Positions 60,468 through 64,000 of a stretch of 64,000 nt of DNA are shown piece by piece. The notes under the pieces are model-generated. The model saw nothing but the letters and a program-made list of their open reading frames with translations. It did no database searches and was not told the origin of the DNA. Source of the stretch: Halobacteriovoraceae bacterium (lineage in GTDB: Bacteria; Bdellovibrionota; Bacteriovoracia; Bacteriovoracales; Bacteriovoracaceae); NCBI GenBank assembly GCA_002711995.1, contig PASN01000013.1:186001-250000 (forward strand). Reading direction: 5' to 3'. Position 1 is the first letter of the stretch; the number at the start of each line of letters is the position of its first letter. The position numbers and the translations under genes are program-made.

Positions 60468-61295
60468 TTATTTAAAGTCTTGCGTGTAGTCTGTTGAGAT
60501 TTGCATTGTGGCCGCCCAACAGCTTTGTCGTCTAAGCTGAGTTCTTGTGCCGTCACTGCCACAGTCATGACTGCTCTCTGTTGCTTGGCAGGCATTATCA
60601 GATCTTACATCCCATATTTCCACTACGGTTCCATAGGTTGAAAAGTTTCTTTTTGTACTAAAGTCAATGATCGGTGAGCATTGATCAACTGATACTGGCC
60701 CAACCGTTTCTGTTGAATAGCGTGGTCCTAGAGTACAGGACTTATCTAGTTGTCCACCAGGACACTGAACGTCTCTTAAACTTACCTTGAACTTTATTTT
60801 TGTATAAAGATGTTGATCATCCGCTGCCGGGTATGATCTTCCAAAGCAGTATTCAGTTTGAGGAGATCCGCCGGGTTCTGGTTGTTCATGAAGCTTCACT
60901 CTGAACTTAAACCTTGAATCGGATTGTAGGGCGTTGCTTGCAACATCAATCGCCCAAATAGAGTCTTTGCCAAGTTGATTGTAATTATCGCTGTTGTTCC
61001 AAGGTTTCCAGCTTGTGTGGCCGGCCAACATAAATTCTTTCTGTCTAATTGGAAAGCCGTCTCCTTGTCCGTCTGCTTGAGAGCCATAACAAGTTACACC
61101 TGTGCCACCGCCAATTCCACCTCCTGTGGAACCACCTCCGTCGGAGCCAGAACCTGATCCTCCACCTGAAGAGGAGCCGCCATCAGAATCACCTCCGCTA
61201 TTAACAGTGGTGTTGCTTGTTGAAGTGGCCTCAGGGCTTAGGCAGGATGTTAAAGCAAATAAGCTCAGGGCTATAAGTAATGTTTTTTTCTTCAT
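60468..61295 (-). CDS. Lipoprotein with glycine/serine-rich linker
   Basis: A 275-residue lipoprotein with signal MKKKTLLIALSLFALTSC and lipobox ALTSC. After the cysteine comes a low-complexity segment (about 28-68) made of G, S, D and T, then a globular domain with eight or more cysteines (for example TEYCFGRS, DVQCPGG, SHDCGSDG, QSCWAAT), probably disulphide bonded. The linker suggests surface display. Its stop abuts the stop of the convergent sensor gene without a gap. No family recognised. Confidence 0.7.
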   Translation of the reverse strand: MKKKTLLIALSLFALTSCLSPEATSTSNTTVNSGGDSDGGSSSGGGSGSGSDGGGSTGGGIGGGTGVTCYGSQADGQGDGFPIRQKEFMLAGHTSWKPWNNSDNYNQLGKDSIWAIDVASNALQSDSRFKFRVKLHEQPEPGGSPQTEYCFGRSYPAADDQHLYTKIKFKVSLRDVQCPGGQLDKSCTLGPRYSTETVGPVSVDQCSPIIDFSTKRNFSTYGTVVEIWDVRSDNACQATESSHDCGSDGTRTQLRRQSCWAATMQISTDYTQDFK

Positions 61296-61413
61296 AAAAA
61301 GACTCGCTTTTCAAGTTTCTAGTATATTGATCGGCAGATCTTGCCTAAACTTGAGCATAAAGATTAAATAATCGTAATTTCAAAGTCTTGAGCTTTAAAT
61401 AAGCTTTGTTGCA

Positions 61414-61920
61414 ATGTTAGATTCTTTCTTGATAAGATATCTGGGTATGAATGACGGCCAATTTATGACATTGATAGATTCTTTAATTCCAGGGCTTTAT
61501 AGCTTTGGATACGCCCTAATTCCAGATGAGCTGGAAGCTGAGCAGCTGTTTGTGGATGCCTATTCAGTGTTTGTCATTAGAGAAAGCGAGTATATTCAGG
61601 AAGTTGAGCTAGGGGATGCTAAGGAGCGAGCGAAAGTTCGAAGATTTGTTCAAGCACAAATCTGTTCTGATATGGTTGAGCTGGCAGCTAAAAGAACTTC
61701 TCACTTGATAGGGCTCTTTAGAAAGAAGGGTGATGAACTTGCTTTTTACAAATTGAACCTGCTTCAAAGAGCGGCCTTGTATATGAAAGAAAATATGGGG
61801 ATGAGCTCACAGGCCCTTCAGGAGATTTTAGCACTGAAAAAACATCAGGTGACGGAAGTCCTATACAATGGAAAGGCTCTTCTAAAGGAGCTAAGCAACA
61901 CGGAGTTTGTGAATGAATGA
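61414..61920 (+). CDS. ECF sigma factor-like protein
   Basis: This 168-residue protein has a region-2-like segment (LIPGLYSFGYALIPDELEAEQLFVDAYSVF in two parts, about 24-54) and a region-4-like helix-turn-helix near the end (MSSQALQEILALKKHQVTEVLYNGKALL). Size and layout fit an ECF sigma factor, but the DNA-melting residues are divergent, so it may be a minimal or repurposed one. It overlaps the following gene by 8 bp, as sigma/anti-sigma pairs often do. The ATG at 61447 is an alternative start. Confidence 0.6.
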   Translation: MLDSFLIRYLGMNDGQFMTLIDSLIPGLYSFGYALIPDELEAEQLFVDAYSVFVIRESEYIQEVELGDAKERAKVRRFVQAQICSDMVELAAKRTSHLIGLFRKKGDELAFYKLNLLQRAALYMKENMGMSSQALQEILALKKHQVTEVLYNGKALLKELSNTEFVNE

Positions 61921-62236
61921 GTTGGAGAACCAAGTTCCTGGTGGATTCTCAGCAATGGTGAACGCCTACCTTGACGGCAATCTTTCTCAGGAGAAAAGCA
62001 CTTTGGTTGAAGAGATTGTGGCATTGAACCCTGAAGCCTCTAAGATCTTTAAAGAAAGAACTGCGCAAAAAGAAGAGCTTAAGGCGCTTCTTCCTAATAT
62101 CGAGATTTCCAAAAACTCTCTTTCTAATCTTAAAAGAGAAGTGAGAGAGGTTAATAAAGACCTTGTTAAAACAAATAGGCCATCGATCGCTAATCGTTTA
62201 AGTTCCATTTTAAACACGACTATCTTTGAATTTTAA
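61913..62236 (+). CDS. Anti-sigma factor-like small protein
   Basis: A 107-residue protein starting inside the sigma-like gene. The N-terminal part, MVNAYLDGNLSQEKSTLVEEIV, is similar to the start of many anti-sigma domains (yLDGxLs...E). It lacks the zinc-binding HxxxCxxC motif and has no membrane helix, so it would be cytoplasmic. The end is IANRLSSILNTTIFEF. It shares TTAA with the convergent stop at 62233. The role is inferred from position. Confidence 0.58.
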   Translation: MNELENQVPGGFSAMVNAYLDGNLSQEKSTLVEEIVALNPEASKIFKERTAQKEELKALLPNIEISKNSLSNLKREVREVNKDLVKTNRPSIANRLSSILNTTIFEF

Positions 62237-63105
62237 CCATTCACTGTAAGTGAGTAATAGACGTGAAACTCCCCATCCTTGATGATTATCTCAGGTGGGT
62301 TGGGAAGCGTGTTCATGTTCTTTAGAACCTGTAGGAAAAAGTCTTGAAGCTTTTTCTTATTGGTCCACCTAAGCATCTTTATACGAACAATATCGCCTTT
62401 TTCATCGTAGGTTATTCTACCAGTCATTGATTCTTTGTCCTCTGTTAGAGGGAATCTTAAGTGGGGATTCGCCCGTTGGAAATCATTGAGCTCATTATAA
62501 AAAGCATTGATGTAATTTAGGGCCGTTCTCTTTCTGAAGCTGTAAAACACAAGCTCATACTTATTAAGCTCATCTTCAGGCACTCCCTTTGGAACTTCCA
62601 TCTCGACCATGACATCAGATTCTCCGAATGCCTTGGCATATTCGCCGGCCGCACCTGCATTGGGGGTGCTTTGCATAAAGTTTTGAACACTTTTATTGTC
62701 TAGACTCAAGGCCTGAATTGGTTTGGTTCCCACTTCCTTTGCTTGTTTTACTGGATTGGTAGGGGGTGTCACCTTTGAAGGTTTAGCACTTAGATCGGCA
62801 AGACTTAGCTCTTTTCCTTTGGGAGCTTGTTTCTTTTTTATTGGATCCTTGGTTTTGATCTGTTTAGGAATGTGAACCATGTTCTTGTTTTTCTTTTCAG
62901 GTTCGCCCACAGTTCTAATTGAATTGACTCTGAATTGGTGAGGCTTTTGAGAAACTTCGGATTTTGAGTCAGCGGGACCTTTAGGCCAAATGATGGCCAT
63001 GTGAACAATAAAACTTATTGTTAGCGCTAATAGTAGTATTCCTTTACGCGATCTTATGTCATGCCTCCTCAACGCAAGGTTACATTTGATTATATAACAG
63101 GACAA
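62233..63105 (-). CDS. TonB-like protein
   Basis: As annotated from TTG 63105 it has 290 residues. A membrane anchor (ILLLALTISFIVHMAIIWP), a Pro/Lys-rich linker (about 55-130), and a C-terminal domain (about 180-290) with GRITYDEKGDIVRIKMLR resemble TonB/TolA C-termini. The true start is doubtful. A TATAAT lies at 63094-63089, so the transcript should begin near 63080, downstream of that TTG. GAGGAGG at 63070-63064 is 6 nt before an ATA codon (63057-63055), and the protein from there begins IRSRKGILLL. No ATG, GTG or TTG fits that site. Confidence 0.68.
   Translation of the reverse strand: MSCYIIKCNLALRRHDIRSRKGILLLALTISFIVHMAIIWPKGPADSKSEVSQKPHQFRVNSIRTVGEPEKKNKNMVHIPKQIKTKDPIKKKQAPKGKELSLADLSAKPSKVTPPTNPVKQAKEVGTKPIQALSLDNKSVQNFMQSTPNAGAAGEYAKAFGESDVMVEMEVPKGVPEDELNKYELVFYSFRKRTALNYINAFYNELNDFQRANPHLRFPLTEDKESMTGRITYDEKGDIVRIKMLRWTNKKKLQDFFLQVLKNMNTLPNPPEIIIKDGEFHVYYSLTVNG
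63089..63094 (-). promoter_or_regulatory. -10 element for the TonB-like gene
   Basis: TATAAT on the minus strand, with a TTATATAATC context. The -35 is weak. It lies inside the longest reading frame of the TonB-like gene and argues for a shorter protein. Confidence 0.5.
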
Positions 63106-63209
63106 GATCCTAAGGGTTTGATTAAGGCCGTAAATGTAAAATCTATATAAATAAAGTCATTTTTTGTGTTGGTAAGTGCTTAAAAATACATAGCAAAACT
63201 TTCCCTTCC

Positions 63210-63239
63210 TTGACGTTTGTTTACGTGTATTGGAATAAT
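63210..63239 (+). promoter_or_regulatory. Promoter of the truncated membrane protein gene
   Basis: TTGACG (63210-63215), 18 bp, AATAAT (63234-63239), 50 bp before the start codon. Confidence 0.5.
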
Positions 63240-63289
63240 GAATTGAAGCCGTTTGGTCGGCTGGCCAATTAATAATTTCAGAGGTTTAA

Positions 63290-64000
63290 ATGAAAAGTTT
63301 TATCGCTTCAAGGAAGAATGTGATGATGTCAGTTTTGGCGTGCGCCATGCTTATTGTGCCCTTTGGGCTTTCAGAGTTTACTGGCTCAAAAATTAGTTCA
63401 ACAAGAAACTTAAACGAAGGCTCTTCAACTTGTTTTGCTAGAGTTGGACAAACGTTTACTGCGTTGATGATTAAAGACTTTTCTTCACCATATTTAAAAA
63501 GCTCATTCATGTCGATGACTGGCGAATGTTTTGCTCAGCTCAATAAAAGCTTTGAGTCTCTTTATGGAGCAAGTTATGCAGCTGCGGGAAAGCCACTTAA
63601 CAAATTAAACTCTGATTTATTTTGGTTTCATGAAAAAACGCAAAAGCTTATGGAGATGGCGCAGAGTGGGAAGATTCAACTTACTGTTGGCTCCAATATT
63701 CTTACTAAGTTTTCTGAGCTTGAAACGCTAAACTTTCAACTACAAGAAAAACTAAATACAAAAATTGAATCATTAAATCTTTGGAAAAATATTTGGCTTG
63801 GACTTGCTATTCTTGGGACCCTGTTCATCACAGGACTAAACCTTTTTGTTTCCAGAGAGCGGCAAAGAGAGAAAAACTTCTTTAAGGATTTGAATGACCA
63901 AGCAAAAGATACTCTGGAGAACTTCAATGACCTAGAGATGTCCAGCATCAGGACTCAAAGATTGATGGAAAAAGCTTTTAGAAAGCTTCAAGCTCCTTTT
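63290..64000 (+). CDS. Membrane protein, cut by the window end
   Basis: An open frame of 237 codons from ATG 63290 (after GAGGT) runs past the last base without a stop. One membrane helix is near the N-terminus (MMSVLACAMLIVPFGLS) and a second around residue 165-187 (IWLGLAILGTLFITGLNLFV). The segment between is periplasmic, with a pair of cysteines (SSTCFAR, TGECFAQ). A helical, charged cytoplasmic part begins SRERQREKNFFKDL. This resembles the N-terminal half of a sensor or methyl-accepting protein, but the output domain lies outside. Confidence 0.7.
   Translation, partial: MKSFIASRKNVMMSVLACAMLIVPFGLSEFTGSKISSTRNLNEGSSTCFARVGQTFTALMIKDFSSPYLKSSFMSMTGECFAQLNKSFESLYGASYAAAGKPLNKLNSDLFWFHEKTQKLMEMAQSGKIQLTVGSNILTKFSELETLNFQLQEKLNTKIESLNLWKNIWLGLAILGTLFITGLNLFVSRERQREKNFFKDLNDQAKDTLENFNDLEMSSIRTQRLMEKAFRKLQAPF

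Noticed and set aside
61102-61371. Plus-strand frame encoding a proline-rich protein (PPPIPPPVEPP)
   Set aside because: It is the antisense of the Gly/Ser-rich linker of the lipoprotein at 60468-61295, which has a lipobox and signal peptide and is the real gene.

Overview
The window looks like chromosomal DNA from a Gram-negative, AT-rich bacterium. The gene set (Tol envelope system, outer-membrane and lipoprotein genes, MotAB, LapB, FtsEX-EnvC, RNase E/G) and gene neighbourhoods such as S6/S18 - DUF2232-type membrane protein - L9 - DnaB suggest a Bdellovibrio-like predator, probably the Bacteriovorax/Halobacteriovorax side of Bdellovibrionota. This placement is inferred from gene content and protein flavour; no rRNA gene is present to confirm it. 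No tRNA, rRNA, CRISPR array, insertion sequence or prophage was recognised.

Layout. 1-3.4 kb: beta-oxidation pair fadB-fadA, with an isovaleryl-CoA-dehydrogenase-type enzyme at 7.8-9.0 kb. 3.4-7.8 kb is the most accessory-looking stretch: a PAP2 phosphatase, three tandem paralogous small exported proteins, a frameshifted exported protein, a 27-codon hydrophobic peptide ORF in strongly folded RNA, and an orphan exported protein. 9.1-14.3 kb: a large glycosidase-like protein, RlmN, and an exported phospholipase-D-fold protein carrying an EF-hand-like loop. 14.4-22 kb: SppA, LapB and three unknown envelope proteins, then tolQ-tolR-tolA/tonB-tolB. 22-25.3 kb: an atypical bacterial enhancer-binding protein, a small protein and an HD hydrolase. 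25.4-33.2 kb: ftsE-ftsX-envC-ctp-xseA, an M23 peptidase lipoprotein and a degenerate histidine kinase. 33.2-38.5 kb: nucleoside salvage (nucleoside transporter, purine and pyrimidine nucleoside phosphorylases) with a DEDDh exonuclease. 38.6-47 kb: RNase E/G, a ribosomal block with S6 and S18 fused in one ORF, DUF2232-like protein, L9, DnaB and PabB. 47-51.5 kb: an orphan protein, motA-motB behind a sigma-28-like promoter, and an RluA-type pseudouridine synthase. 52-58.5 kb: WYL regulator, CPBP protease, MiaB, YbaN, a beta-barrel, a COG4324-like metallo-aminopeptidase lipoprotein, glutathione synthetase and a DUF2147 protein. 58.6-64 kb: a Cache-like membrane sensor behind a folded leader, a lipoprotein, an ECF-sigma-like/anti-sigma-like pair, a TonB-like protein and a membrane protein cut by the window end.

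Many genes overlap or abut (ftsE/ftsX/envC, tolQ/R/A, motA/motB/rluA, xseA/M23/kinase), and convergent neighbours often share stop-codon bases, so the genome is compact. The most interesting observations are the S6-S18 fusion; the small hydrophobic peptide whose Shine-Dalgarno (SD) is buried in a hairpin, resembling a type I toxin; two further leaders whose SD lies in a stem (4753-4784 and 58558-58621); and the enhancer-binding protein that has lost the sigma-54-contacting loop and the Walker B glutamate.
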